Positions 26,690 through 35,983 of a stretch of DNA of 64,000 nucleotides are shown here, piece by piece; within the stretch, counting starts at the first letter, position 1, and each line of letters begins with the position of its first letter. Under the pieces are notes generated by a model that was given only the letters and a program-made list of their open reading frames with translations, searched no databases and was not told where the DNA came from. The DNA is from Leptolyngbya sp. NIES-2104 (GTDB taxonomy: Bacteria > Cyanobacteriota > Cyanobacteriia > Leptolyngbyales > Leptolyngbyaceae). The stretch is taken from positions 620,001 through 684,000 of the forward strand of contig NZ_BBWW01000001.1 of NCBI RefSeq assembly GCF_001485215.1, given 5' to 3'. The translations under genes and the position numbers were made by a program.

Positions 26690-27406
26690 CTATTCTGAAC
26701 GTCCCGATCTCGCTCCTGCTTGTTTCAGAAGTTGAATCGTTTGTGGGTTCGTCGCTAAGTCAATCGCAGTTTCTCCAGCCTGATTTTTGATATTAACGTT
26801 CGCCCCTAACTCGATCAACTGTTGAACGTAGGTTGGCTCATCGAGAACCGTCATCAACGGCGTATTGCCCATATCTCCTTGCACGTTTGGGTCAATTCCT
26901 AAGCGAATGAGATCGCCCCCATTGGTGAAGAACTCGTAGCGATGATAGCGACGAGTCAGAGTCAGCATTAAGCCACGGGCTTTCGGTAAATCACCACCTT
27001 TCGCTGCAATTTCTAGAGGTGCAAGGATCGTGCCCTGGGTGTCAATGCGTCCAATCTTCAATCCAACTGGAATTAAAAGCGCAGAAAGAATCGCGATTGG
27101 GAGCAAACCTTTAACACCGACCTTGCGGCAAGCAGAGTAGCTCAATGCTGGGGGAGCTGTGGTGAGAATCGCAAAAGTAGACCAAGTAACGAGGCTAGAT
27201 CGACCCAGGAGTAGCCAGAGTGCAAGGTGTCCCATCCAAACACTTTGCCCTAGCATCCAGATTGCCAAGCTTTGAAGGGTGAGAAACCAAAAAATGGGAA
27301 AGAGAATGAGCCAACCGAGTGTAGAGAGTGCCCATAGAGTCAGGTGTTGCCAAGGTTGACGAACGACTTGAATGGGATTCGGGGTAGCAGAATTAAGAGA
27401 CTTCAT
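26690..27406 (-). CDS. Membrane protein with C-terminal ankyrin repeats
   Basis: A 238-residue protein with an N-terminal half of about four hydrophobic segments (near LTLWALSTLGWLILFPIFWFL, LALWLLLGRSSL and LLPIAILSALLIPVGL). The C-terminal half has two or three ankyrin repeats (GDMGNTPLMTVLDEPTYVQQLIELGANVNIKNQAGETAIDLA). The ankyrin part should face the cytoplasm and bind a protein partner. No neighbour suggests which one. Confidence 0.85.
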   Translation of the reverse strand: MKSLNSATPNPIQVVRQPWQHLTLWALSTLGWLILFPIFWFLTLQSLAIWMLGQSVWMGHLALWLLLGRSSLVTWSTFAILTTAPPALSYSACRKVGVKGLLPIAILSALLIPVGLKIGRIDTQGTILAPLEIAAKGGDLPKARGLMLTLTRRYHRYEFFTNGGDLIRLGIDPNVQGDMGNTPLMTVLDEPTYVQQLIELGANVNIKNQAGETAIDLATNPQTIQLLKQAGARSGRSE

Positions 27407-27574
27407 CGTGAATGTTCTAGGGGGATATCCTTCAAGCTAATGAGAGTATTGAAGAATCTTCTAGACTTTCGTGCCAGTTCTGGAATTGACAAGAAAATGT
27501 TTTCATGCAGATAAGGAAAGATGTGAAATCTTTAGAGGAAGATAGTGATCGAAACGAACTCGCTAAAAGGTGCG

Positions 27575-27700
27575 ATGTTCAGAACTATTAATTACTACCG
27601 AACTGGGATGAAGCAGTACGAACAGCTTCGCTACACCGAAGGTAGCGCTGTCATCTGCCAACTGTTCGATCGCAATGGTCAGCCCCTACAGCCGAGGTGA
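27575..27700 (+). CDS. Possible 41-residue peptide in a gene-poor stretch
   Basis: A short frame starting MFRTINYYRTGMKQYEQL, with CQLFDRNGQPLQPR at its end. It is weakly supported and has no family. The remainder of 27407-27841 shows no other coding signal, only a terminator for the minus-strand gene that follows. Confidence 0.2.
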   Translation: MFRTINYYRTGMKQYEQLRYTEGSAVICQLFDRNGQPLQPR

Positions 27701-27789
27701 CAGAATTCGTTGTCAGCGGAATTGTGAGGGGCGATGTTGCGATCGTGATTAGTTCAAGATCCCTTCATCTGGCTCAAGCATATAGCTTC

Positions 27790-27818
27790 AAAGAAAAACC
27801 TCGACGATCGCCGAGGTT
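27790..27818 (-). terminator. Terminator for the minus-strand repeat-protein gene
   Basis: Stem AACCTCG (27797-27803) and CGAGGTT (27812-27818). Read on the minus strand, it is followed by TTTTCTT. It lies just downstream of the gene ending at 27842. Confidence 0.6.
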
Positions 27819-27841
27819 AATTTAAACTTCAATTGTTGTCA

Positions 27842-28330
27842 CTAAGCATTGATATTTGCGCCTGTTGCGATCGCATTGAGCGAGATTGCAGGAAGCTCGT
27901 AAATCCGTCCCCAAGCGAAGTTATATCGATCCATTGCAGCAGGGCTAGTAATCCACCGCTTCAATCCCTGATCAACCAGATAAACTGGAGCGGTTCCATA
28001 GGCTCTAGCAAGAATCGCTCCCGACGAAATGTTCTGACCACGAGGAATCGAGGTAATAGAAATTTCTTCAACAATGCCATTCCAATTACGAAACAGATTG
28101 TTAAAGGTAGTTGGGTTTGGAATCCAGCGCCGGTAGCCTTGGTCAATTAAGTAGATTTCAGGCTGTCCAGGGAGCTTGACTCTTAATCCATTCAGATCAG
28201 GTCGTGGAGCTTGGAAACTAGCAGGAGATAGCCCGACCGTGAGCGCCATCGGCTCAGTTTGCACTTCTAACTCAGCCGATTCAACGGGTGTCAAGCTTGC
28301 AATATCGAGAGTTTGAATTGTGTCTACCAT
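27842..28330 (-). CDS. Protein with two YLVDQG-x-RWI repeats
   Basis: A 162-residue protein made of a Thr/Glu-rich head and two near-copies of a 45-residue unit: IYLIDQGYRRWIPNPTTFNNLF and VYLVDQGLKRWITSPAAMDRYNF. Similar units occur in secreted or surface proteins of filamentous cyanobacteria, as far as I recall, with no known function. No signal peptide is visible. The ATG at 28330 has GGAG 8 bases upstream; an ATG at 28384 lacks one. A terminator follows. Confidence 0.75.
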   Translation of the reverse strand: MVDTIQTLDIASLTPVESAELEVQTEPMALTVGLSPASFQAPRPDLNGLRVKLPGQPEIYLIDQGYRRWIPNPTTFNNLFRNWNGIVEEISITSIPRGQNISSGAILARAYGTAPVYLVDQGLKRWITSPAAMDRYNFAWGRIYELPAISLNAIATGANINA

Positions 28331-28791
28331 ATCTACTACTCCTTTTTTACTTGGCGATTCAACTCTAACCGTGTGATAGGGCATCGTCTCTTACCCAACT
28401 GGGTAGTCTCGTACAACGATGAAGAGGTTGACATAACCAGAAGTAGGTAAGAGTTTGAAAAGATTCGTGCTTAGTCTTTTGTCGATCGCTCTTCACTCAC
28501 CGGGCAACCTGGCAGCAGCAGTTTCGTACTACTTCATGCTGTCGATATACGAACAAACCAAACAGGGGAAGGGAACGTGTTCCGCGTTCCGTGAGCCGAA
28601 GTTCAGGGAGTGACAATGGGCTTGAAAGACAGGAGCGATGCCGGATGGCAGCGGTAAGCACAGAAAAAAAGGAGTAAAGTAGCTGGACATCACAGCGTAG
28701 TTTTTCTTTCAGCCTCCATTCTAAATCTCACTCTAGAGTGACTTTGCCCTTTGCAGACTTTGTTAAAGTGAGTTCCGACGATTGAACGGAT
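28331..28791. other. Gene-poor 461-bp stretch
   Basis: It contains the promoter side of the repeat-protein gene and of the aldo/keto reductase gene, which diverge here. I see no coding frame, RNA gene or strong repeat. Confidence 0.5.
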
Positions 28792-29634
28792 ATGACAATC
28801 ATGCGAACCCTGAAACTGCTCTCTGGACAAATCATTCCCGTTCTTGGTATGGGCACTTGGCAGATGGGTGAAAGAAGCCGCGATTTTGCAACTGAAGTCG
28901 CTGCCCTGCGCCACGGGATAGATCTGGGGCTGTCGCTGATTGATACTGCTGAAATGTATGGTGAAGGGGGAGCCGAGAAAGTCGTTGCTCAAGCCATTAC
29001 AAATCGTCGTACAGAAGTCTTTCTCGTTAGTAAAGTCTATCCACACAATGCGTCGAAGCGAGGGACAATCGCGGCTTGCGATCGCACTCTCAAACGACTA
29101 AACACCGATTACCTCGATCTTTACCTACTCCATTGGCGAGGTTCTGTGCCGTTAGCAGAAACGTTAGAAGCATTTCAAACTTTGCAGCAAGCGGGCAAAA
29201 TTCGTAGCTATGGAGTGAGTAATTTTGATGTGGAGGATATGGAAGAATCGGCTCGACTCAAGGGTGGAACCGAGATTGTGACGAATCAAGTGCTTTACAA
29301 CTTAACGCGGCGCGGGATTGAGTGGGATCTAATCCCTTGGTGTCAGCGACATCGGATTCCAATTATAGCTTATTCCCCGATCGAGCAGGGACGGTTAGTA
29401 AATCACCGCAGTCTTCAAGCGATCGCTCAGGAACGTGGAGCAACGATCTCGCAAATTGCGATCGCCTGGCTACTGCATCAAGAGAATGTAATTGTGATTC
29501 CAAAATCGAGCCAGATCAATCATATTGAGCAAAATCGTGCCGCTTTAGATCTGAAACTTAGTCTTGAGGAACTTGCAATGCTAGACGCTACTTTTCCACC
29601 ACCCACTCAGCCAGTTCCGCTCCAGATGTTGTAG
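28792..29634 (+). CDS. Aldo/keto reductase
   Basis: A 280-residue (alpha/beta)8-barrel oxidoreductase that reduces aldehydes or ketones with NADPH. The catalytic tetrad is complete: Asp51 and Tyr56 in LIDTAEMYG, Lys81 in VSKVYP and His114 in LLHWRG. The cofactor loop IPKSSQINHIEQN is present near the end. Substrate unknown. An in-frame ATG four codons on is a possible alternative start. It is transcribed toward a broken P450 gene on the other strand, with no shared operon. Confidence 0.92.
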   Translation: MTIMRTLKLLSGQIIPVLGMGTWQMGERSRDFATEVAALRHGIDLGLSLIDTAEMYGEGGAEKVVAQAITNRRTEVFLVSKVYPHNASKRGTIAACDRTLKRLNTDYLDLYLLHWRGSVPLAETLEAFQTLQQAGKIRSYGVSNFDVEDMEESARLKGGTEIVTNQVLYNLTRRGIEWDLIPWCQRHRIPIIAYSPIEQGRLVNHRSLQAIAQERGATISQIAIAWLLHQENVIVIPKSSQINHIEQNRAALDLKLSLEELAMLDATFPPPTQPVPLQML

Positions 29635-29828
29635 TGAGAACTTGAGAACGATCGCTTATCTTTTCTTGCGATTTTTCCGTCTTGTTTCAGATTGCTGTTT
29701 CTATTTCGCTTTCCGATTCGATTTTGCTTCCTGAACAATGGTCTTGCCGAAACCATTGAGAACCGATGCTTTCCAGCTTTAGAGAAAAAGAAGCTCATCG
29801 ATTGAACGCTTTTAGAATCGCTAGTTCT

Positions 29829-31204
29829 TCAGGGCGATCGGTGGATCAACCGCATCGGAAGTCCACCCTTGGGGCGTAAGGTAAACGTTGGATCAATCTC
29901 GACAGGGTGCGTGGAAGCTGGCTCTAGGTCAAACCGTTGTACCAAGGTCGAAAGAATTAACGTAGCTTCCATCAGTGCAAATTGATTGCCAATACAGATT
30001 CGAGATCCACCACCAAACGGATGGTACGCGAACTTATGGCGTTTTGCGGTTTCCGCTTCGGTGAAGCGATCCGGATTGAATGCTTCGGGAGCGCTCCAGA
30101 ATTCAGGATGCCGATGTGTGAAATAAGTGGCAACGAGGACAAAGGTTTCTGGAGGAATCGGGTAGCCTTGAATTTCATCTGCTCGCAGCGTTTCACGGGA
30201 AAGCGCCCAAACTGGAGGATACAGGCGTAATGCTTCCTCAATTACCTGGCGCGTGTAGGGAAGCCGCAGATAATCCTCTGCACTCGGTGGATGCCGCTTG
30301 AGGACAGTCTCAATTTCATCTTCGAGTTGATGCCGCACTTCAGGATGATTGCCTAAAAGATGGAATGTCCAAGCAAGCGTCACGCTGACCGTTTCATGAC
30401 CTGCAATCATCAGCGTCATCACTTCATCGAGTAGTTCCGCGTCACTCATGTGTGTTCCTGTATCGGCATCTTCAGCAGCCATCAGCATCGCCAGCAAATC
30501 GAGTGGCACATTCTCTTGATGTCGCCGCGTTTGAATCAGTTCGAGGGCAATCTGCTGCAAGCGATCGCGGTTCCCAATAAACTGTCGATGCGCTTTTGTT
30601 GGCAACCACATGGGCGTTTTGAATGGATTGTTGATGCGATCGTTGATAAATTCTGCGGAGCGACGAAATGCAGTTGAGAAGGTGTCGATCTGAGCATCTA
30701 AGCCCGTACTGAATAATGCTTCTCCGACAATTTCCAGCGTCAACTGCTGCATTTCTTCTGCAACATCAATGATTGTGCCTGTGGGATAGTGTTCCCAGCG
30801 CTGCGCAAGCTTCGCTCCACCGCAGGTGTTCGCGCCTGAGCAAACCGAGTCATTACGGCTGCTAAATTCATCACACTTTGCCGATGAAATGCGGGATTCA
30901 TTAACCGTCGTTGCCGCAGCCAGCTTTCTCCTTCGCTAATCAAGATGCCATTTCCCAGCAGCAAACTCAAAGGTTGATGCACACTCCGAGCTTTTTGATA
31001 GAGTTGCCCGTGACTGGTGAGAACGTGAGCCACTGCATCAGGATGTACCGCGAGGTAAATATCTGCTCCCGGAATTGCCTTGAATCGAATCAAGTCGCCA
31101 TAGGTTTTCCAGGCTTGACCATAAGCGTTGAGTGGGTCATCTCGATAGGCTTTTGAAAACGCAATATAGTTCGTGGGTCCTGGTAGGGTCGTTGATAATG
31201 TCAT
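29829..31204 (-). pseudogene. Cytochrome P450 gene broken by a single frameshift
   Basis: The 5' part (31204 to about 30840) encodes a normal P450 N-terminus (LPGPTNYIAF, GESWLRQRRLMNPAFH). Then the frame shifts, and the rest (from about 30830 to 29829) continues in another frame with WEHYPTGTIIDVAEEMQQLTLEIVGEALF. It keeps the I-helix (MIAGHETVSVTL), ExxR (EEALRLYP) and haem loop (FGGGSRICIG). The span of 1376 bp is one base short of a multiple of three. Either a recent inactivating indel or a sequencing error explains it. Residues on both sides are otherwise well kept. Confidence 0.9.
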
Positions 31205-31563
31205 AGTTTTTCTCAGATTAACGCGGTAGCTCTACTTGAGGAATTTCTAGAGCAAGATAGCTACCGAGATGATGGGGAAAGAATGGATTTTCCTTGTAGG
31301 ATTTCTGCTAGCCCTTGACTAACGTGTAAAGGACGATGAACTGCGATCGAAATGTGATGAATCATGATTAATTGACCAAAGATAGAGTGTAAAATTCAGA
31401 GCGAAAAAGCTTTCCGTAGTGTTTGAGATAGAATTCTGGATGTTTTGCGATCGATCTGATCCTCAATTGGTCATCGTTTTCAGCCATTAGTTTAATCGAT
31501 CGAGCTAAGTTGGAAATTTGAAGCCACAAAATAATAGATTGCCTGGGCTGATGCTTCTGTTTC
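31205..31563. other. Gene-poor 359-bp stretch
   Basis: Upstream of the P450 gene. No coding frame, RNA gene or clear repeat is visible. Confidence 0.5.
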
Positions 31564-32061
31564 TTAATCTAAATTTGGCTCGTAGGGCACAACCTTTTCC
31601 TGCTCATCTGGATCGTTGCGGGCAGTGACAATATAGACGGGTTCTGTGCTGCTGAGATTGCGCGGTTGATGAGGAACACCAGGCGGCGTAAACACAAAGT
31701 CTCCTGCTTCACAGACTTGGCATTGCTCTAGTCCCTTGCCATAACGAACTTCGACCCGACCCTTGAGCAGGTAGAGAACGGTTTCATGCGCTGGATGGAC
31801 ATGAGGTTTAGCAATAGCTCCAGGTGGCATGACCACAAGTTCCATCGAAATTCCCGTTGTTCCTGCTGTACGAGCAGAGAGACCCACAAAATTGGGCGAT
31901 CGTTGATTCGTCAATGCTTGTCGATCGGGTCGCACGACAATCAGTTCGGTTGGCTTGGGATTAGATATCTCGCAAGAATAGGGCAGCCGTTGCTGGGTTA
32001 GCATTTCTGCATCAGGGCGGACTGTGCTTAGTTCGTCTGGCTTTGGATCGATTTTGGACAT
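31564..32061 (-). CDS. Cupin-domain protein with duplicated N-terminal tail
   Basis: A 165-residue protein. The C-terminal cupin has the metal motif HVHPAHETVLYLLKGRVEVRYG and the second motif GDFVFTPPGVPHQP, so three His and a Glu can bind a metal. The N-terminal 45 residues hold two copies of a unit, ELSTVRPDAEMLTQQR and ELIVVRPDRQALTNQR. The start at 32061 is supported by GGAG 8 bases upstream; a longer frame to 32208 runs into the next gene. Substrate unknown. Confidence 0.85.
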   Translation of the reverse strand: MSKIDPKPDELSTVRPDAEMLTQQRLPYSCEISNPKPTELIVVRPDRQALTNQRSPNFVGLSARTAGTTGISMELVVMPPGAIAKPHVHPAHETVLYLLKGRVEVRYGKGLEQCQVCEAGDFVFTPPGVPHQPRNLSSTEPVYIVTARNDPDEQEKVVPYEPNLD

Positions 32062-32177
32062 CTTGAAATCTCCAGAGTTAGTTGATCGTTGCTTTCTGTA
32101 CTTCGCTGATGTGAGCCGCAATAATCTGCCAAGTTCCGTGTTCGGAAACTGCCCAAACGCGAGGTCATTGTTTGAGT

Positions 32178-32450
32178 TTAGCAGTAGAGGGTGATGTCTT
32201 CTCCACACTGATCCGATAGGTAGACCAGTGATTTAAAGCGAATTTCAACGATTTGATCATAGAACGGATTGAGCTTACAGAGCGGTGGGATTGATGCGAT
32301 CGTACGATCGAAGAATTTAATTTCTTGCTCAAATGGACACCGAGCTGGAATTATTTTGCACAACCATTTTGCAGTTTTAGGATGGTGAATTTCAATTGAT
32401 TCGAGCCATTGACGAACCGGATTGATCAGAATGTTATTGAAGCGTTTCAT
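32178..32450 (-). CDS. Mo-dependent nitrogenase C-terminal family protein
   Basis: A 90-residue cyanobacterial protein of the family named after the Mo-dependent nitrogenase C-terminus: NPVRQWLESIEIHHPKTAKWLCKIIPARCPFE, then IPPLCKLNPFYDQ and a final CGEDITLYC. Five Cys are conserved in pattern. Despite the family name, no nitrogenase gene is near, and members occur in non-fixing strains, so no role in N2 fixation should be assumed. Confidence 0.85.
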   Translation of the reverse strand: MKRFNNILINPVRQWLESIEIHHPKTAKWLCKIIPARCPFEQEIKFFDRTIASIPPLCKLNPFYDQIVEIRFKSLVYLSDQCGEDITLYC

Positions 32451-32512
32451 GAGTTTGTAACCTCAATTGGGATACTTTTATTGTAGGAAGTCTCCCGACT
32501 ACAACCCTCTGA

Positions 32513-32557
32513 AAAACGTCATGAATCTGTCACCGCAAAAGTCATAGTATGACTCTA
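32513..32557 (-). promoter_or_regulatory. GTCAT-type dyad in promoter region
   Basis: The palindrome AGTCATAGTATGACT (32543-32557), with CAAAAGTCAT overlapping it, lies upstream of the 32450 gene. A GACGTTTTTCAGA block is nearby on the minus strand. Both pieces recur upstream of the bacteriocin-type precursors (42740-42835). Role inferred. Confidence 0.35.
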
Positions 32558-32594
32558 ACATTCGTCAGTTCCTTGCTATGAGGATTGTCATGCC

Positions 32595-33050
32595 TTAGAA
32601 AGACACACACGATCGAGCATCGGTGCGTAACACTGATTGTTGCTGAAATTTGCTGCGATAGGCTGCTCGGATATGTTCGATCCGACGGTTACTTTCACTA
32701 TCAAATGGATAAAGCAACAGTAGTACCTTCGATGGTTCTTTGATGACTTGAGCGTTTGGATCTTTAAATTGTCCGGCTGCTGTGATCACCGTTAGTCCAT
32801 TTGGAAACAGTGGCGTAACTTCTTGATCCATGAAGCGCTGAAATTCTTTTTCAGTCACCATTGAACCATTTGATTTTGATAAACCAAATAGTAACTCAGT
32901 CCGATTGAGTTGGTTTCCATGAAGTTGAGCTTGGCAAAAATTGGATGGGCTAAAGGCTTCGATTCCGCTTGAAGGTGGTTTGAGAAGTGCGATCGCAGTA
33001 AATCCTAATCCAGAAGCAAGCAGAATATTGATAATCGGTTTGAGTTTCAT
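32595..33050 (-). CDS. DUF3574 secreted protein
   Basis: A 151-residue protein with an N-terminal membrane/signal segment (IINILLASGLGFTAIALL) and the DUF3574 core: RTELLFGLSKSNGSMVTEKEFQRFMDQEVTPLFPNGLTV, then LLLLYPFDSESNRRIEHIRAAYRSKFQQQSVLR. It has Cys near both ends (NFCQAQ and ARSCVSF), which may form a disulfide outside the membrane. It follows the NHLM transporter gene by 11 bp, so it may be part of the export operon. Function unknown. Confidence 0.82.
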   Translation of the reverse strand: MKLKPIINILLASGLGFTAIALLKPPSSGIEAFSPSNFCQAQLHGNQLNRTELLFGLSKSNGSMVTEKEFQRFMDQEVTPLFPNGLTVITAAGQFKDPNAQVIKEPSKVLLLLYPFDSESNRRIEHIRAAYRSKFQQQSVLRTDARSCVSF

Positions 33051-33061
33051 AGATTTTCCTG

Positions 33062-35971
33062 CTAAATTTTTTGTCGATCGATTAACTGTGCGAACAATCC
33101 CGCTTGATTTGCCAATTGATCAAAGTTCCCTTGTTGAACAACTCGACCATTTTGAAACACATAAATGCGATCGGCAGTGCGAATGGTGCTGAGACGATGA
33201 GCGATCGCAACGCGAGTCACTTTGAGCCGTTCTAGACTTTGAGACACGATCGCTTGAGTGCGATTATCGAGCGCACTGGTTGCTTCATCAAACAAGAGAA
33301 TTTTGGGCTTGAGCACGAGCGATCGGGCAATCAATAATCGCTGGCATTGTCCACCCGAAAGATTCGTTCCACCCTCACTCACAACGGTGTGCATTCCCAT
33401 CGGCATCGATTCAACATCTTCAGCAAAGCCTGCCATTCGAGCCGCTTCCCAAGCTTCATCCATGGTGACTAATGCACCGCTCGCAATGTTCTCAAAGATC
33501 GTTCCAGACATCAATCGACTATTCTGCATCACGACTCCTAACTGGCGGCGCACTGCATTCATATCCAGTCCGGATAAATCTTGCCCGTCATAGTAGATTG
33601 TTCCAGATTCAGGCATATCAAAGCCTAATAGCAATCGGAACAAGGTTGATTTGCCGCTGCCTGAAGGACCGACCAAAGCAATAAATTCTCCGGGTTCTGC
33701 TTCGATGCTGACATCATCAAGCGTTAAAGGACCATCATCTCGATAGCGGAAAATTGCATGATCTACGAGGAATCGACCAGAGAGCCGACCTGGATCAGCT
33801 TTCGCCGCATCCACTTCCGGTCGAGCTTCTAAAATCGGTTGTGCCCGTTCCCATAGCGGAACAATCTTCAAAACATCGATCGCAGTCGAGCTTAAACTCG
33901 TTGCACCTGCAATAAATGTTCCAAATGCTGCATTGAACGCAAGAAATGTTCCGGTTGAAAAGCCGCCTCCTTGAGTTTGTGACTGTTGAAGTAATGTTGT
34001 TGCAAACCAAAATAAAATCGCTGTTGTCAGAGTCGGGAGCATCTTATTTAGCACTGCAACGACATCTTCGATTCCTTGAGTGCTCAGCATCCATTTGATT
34101 TGCTGGCTATACTGTTTGCCCCAATAAGCAAAAGCACGCGATTCGGCTCCAGCTACCCGCAGTTTGGTCACGCTGTTGATCAGTTGCACCATTACGCCAA
34201 ACAGTTGACCCTGCAATTCGAGTAGCGGACGAACCTTACGCAGCGTCATCACACCGGATACGATCGTAACGGTGACATTCACCAAGGCGACTAATGTAGC
34301 AATCAAAGCAAGAGACGCATTGTAGTGGAATAATAAGCCTAGATTTAACAATGAAAACAAGCTAGTAAAAATGCTTCTGAGAACTGTGCTGCTGAGCTTT
34401 TGACGAATTTGGCTCACGGCGCTAACTCGTGAGTTCAAATCTCCGATCGAGTATTGTCGAAAGAATGAAGCTTTCAAGTTCAACAATCGATCCCAAACTG
34501 CTGATTGTGTAGAAGAATCGGCAAACGTCTCAACCCGCATAATCGCGCTACCTTGTGCTAACTGAAACAGCGTTCCACCAAAAGCCGTCGCGAGTAAGCC
34601 GAATGCAATCTGCACGAGTAAACTGCGATCGGCATCAGGAATCGCATGATCAATCAAGACGGCTGTCGCTTGCGGTGTAACCATTCCAAGTAGCGTGGTT
34701 GCGATCCCTGCAAATAAAACAACGATTAATTCGTGATAGTGTCCCCGGAGTGCAAATCGCAGAAGATCCAGGGTTTTCAGTGCTTTTTCTGGTAGTGGAC
34801 GATAAAAGGTGTAAGCAGTTGAAGTGAGGTGCGGTGCATTGCGATTGTTCACAATGACCCGTGATTGTTGCAAAGGATCGTAAATCTCGTAGCGCGTATC
34901 GGATATCGGTAGAATTGCAACCGGATGATTGTCATCTGATGTGTAAGTGAGCATTGCACCGCAGTCTTTTTTCCACCACTGATCGCGCAATGACACTTGT
35001 CGCATTCGCAATCGAGAAGACCGCGCGATCGCAATTAATGGATCACTCACTCGTTTGAGATCTTCGGATTTTGCTGGCGGTCGAATCGTCACTCCTAATG
35101 CTCGACCGACTGCCCCCGCTGCCATCAGAAGTGCTTGATCAGCATCGATTGCAGCAGGTTGATCCACGGATGTTCCTGGCGTTTTCAACAATGACACCAG
35201 TTCACCCAGCGTTTCATCCATCACTTGCTGATTTAGATGTTGCCGCTCTTGAAATCGTGATTGTTCGGCGATCGCTTCTTGTTGTTCTAGTCGTTCAATC
35301 GCTTGAAGGAAATGAACCTGAAGCTGAGTTAAGCCTGCAATCAGTCTGTCTACATTGTCAATTTCGAGTGTGGTTTGAGCAGAAAGCTCGATCGTTGATC
35401 CAGCTTGCAGCCACAAGTTAGAGCTAAACGGTAAAAGTTCAGCATCAGGAACAAGCAATAGTTCTTCAAATCCCATCCAAGTTGCATAACCTTGTTGCAG
35501 TTGCACCCAGACGATCGTGTTTCGCGGCGGCTGGAAGACTTGCTCGGTGGTGAGTGCAAAGTAGCGCGTTCCTTCCTCTTGAGCAGGTAGCTCAGGCGCG
35601 ATGATGTCTGAAAGTGCCGCTCCGAGGTGTTCAATCCAGTTCTCGATCCAAGCGATCGCTTGTCCATCGATGATGGATTGGTAAAACTCTAGCAGTGACA
35701 CTTTCAACAATTCAGTCTCTTCGATCGACACTGCTAAAAGTTGCCGTCCTGCGCTCGGTGGAGCTGCGAACATCGCCTGCTGATTTTTGACTGTGAATAA
35801 ATAGCGGCGAGTTCCTTCGGTCGTGCCGTTTTCGAGTGCAACGGCAAACACCGCAAATGAGCCTGATTTGACAATCCAAATCGTTTGCGGATCATCGAGC
35901 AAAATCGGCTCATTTCCATTTAATCGATGTGTTTCTCCGCGTAAGCTCGTAACTCTCACCTGATCAAGCAT
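33062..35971 (-). CDS. NHLM-type peptide export ABC protein, permease plus ATPase
   Basis: A 969-residue protein with a long N-terminal cytoplasmic region (about 400 residues, its start resembling a cNMP-type beta domain), six membrane segments (about 415-690) and an ABC ATPase domain. The ATPase has Walker [10 protein letters not shown] near 770, signature LSGGQCQR and Walker B ILLFDEATSALD. This matches the second ABC subunit of the NHLM natural-product export systems described by Haft and colleagues. It has no peptidase domain and probably pairs with the C39-bearing protein whose gene lies 12 bp upstream. Confidence 0.9.
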   Translation of the reverse strand: MLDQVRVTSLRGETHRLNGNEPILLDDPQTIWIVKSGSFAVFAVALENGTTEGTRRYLFTVKNQQAMFAAPPSAGRQLLAVSIEETELLKVSLLEFYQSIIDGQAIAWIENWIEHLGAALSDIIAPELPAQEEGTRYFALTTEQVFQPPRNTIVWVQLQQGYATWMGFEELLLVPDAELLPFSSNLWLQAGSTIELSAQTTLEIDNVDRLIAGLTQLQVHFLQAIERLEQQEAIAEQSRFQERQHLNQQVMDETLGELVSLLKTPGTSVDQPAAIDADQALLMAAGAVGRALGVTIRPPAKSEDLKRVSDPLIAIARSSRLRMRQVSLRDQWWKKDCGAMLTYTSDDNHPVAILPISDTRYEIYDPLQQSRVIVNNRNAPHLTSTAYTFYRPLPEKALKTLDLLRFALRGHYHELIVVLFAGIATTLLGMVTPQATAVLIDHAIPDADRSLLVQIAFGLLATAFGGTLFQLAQGSAIMRVETFADSSTQSAVWDRLLNLKASFFRQYSIGDLNSRVSAVSQIRQKLSSTVLRSIFTSLFSLLNLGLLFHYNASLALIATLVALVNVTVTIVSGVMTLRKVRPLLELQGQLFGVMVQLINSVTKLRVAGAESRAFAYWGKQYSQQIKWMLSTQGIEDVVAVLNKMLPTLTTAILFWFATTLLQQSQTQGGGFSTGTFLAFNAAFGTFIAGATSLSSTAIDVLKIVPLWERAQPILEARPEVDAAKADPGRLSGRFLVDHAIFRYRDDGPLTLDDVSIEAEPGEFIALVGPSGSGKSTLFRLLLGFDMPESGTIYYDGQDLSGLDMNAVRRQLGVVMQNSRLMSGTIFENIASGALVTMDEAWEAARMAGFAEDVESMPMGMHTVVSEGGTNLSGGQCQRLLIARSLVLKPKILLFDEATSALDNRTQAIVSQSLERLKVTRVAIAHRLSTIRTADRIYVFQNGRVVQQGNFDQLANQAGLFAQLIDRQKI

Positions 35972-35983
35972 AATACCCTCCGC

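Noticed and set aside
32178-32450. Evidence for nitrogen fixation
   Set aside because: The family name refers to sequence similarity only; no nif gene is in the window.
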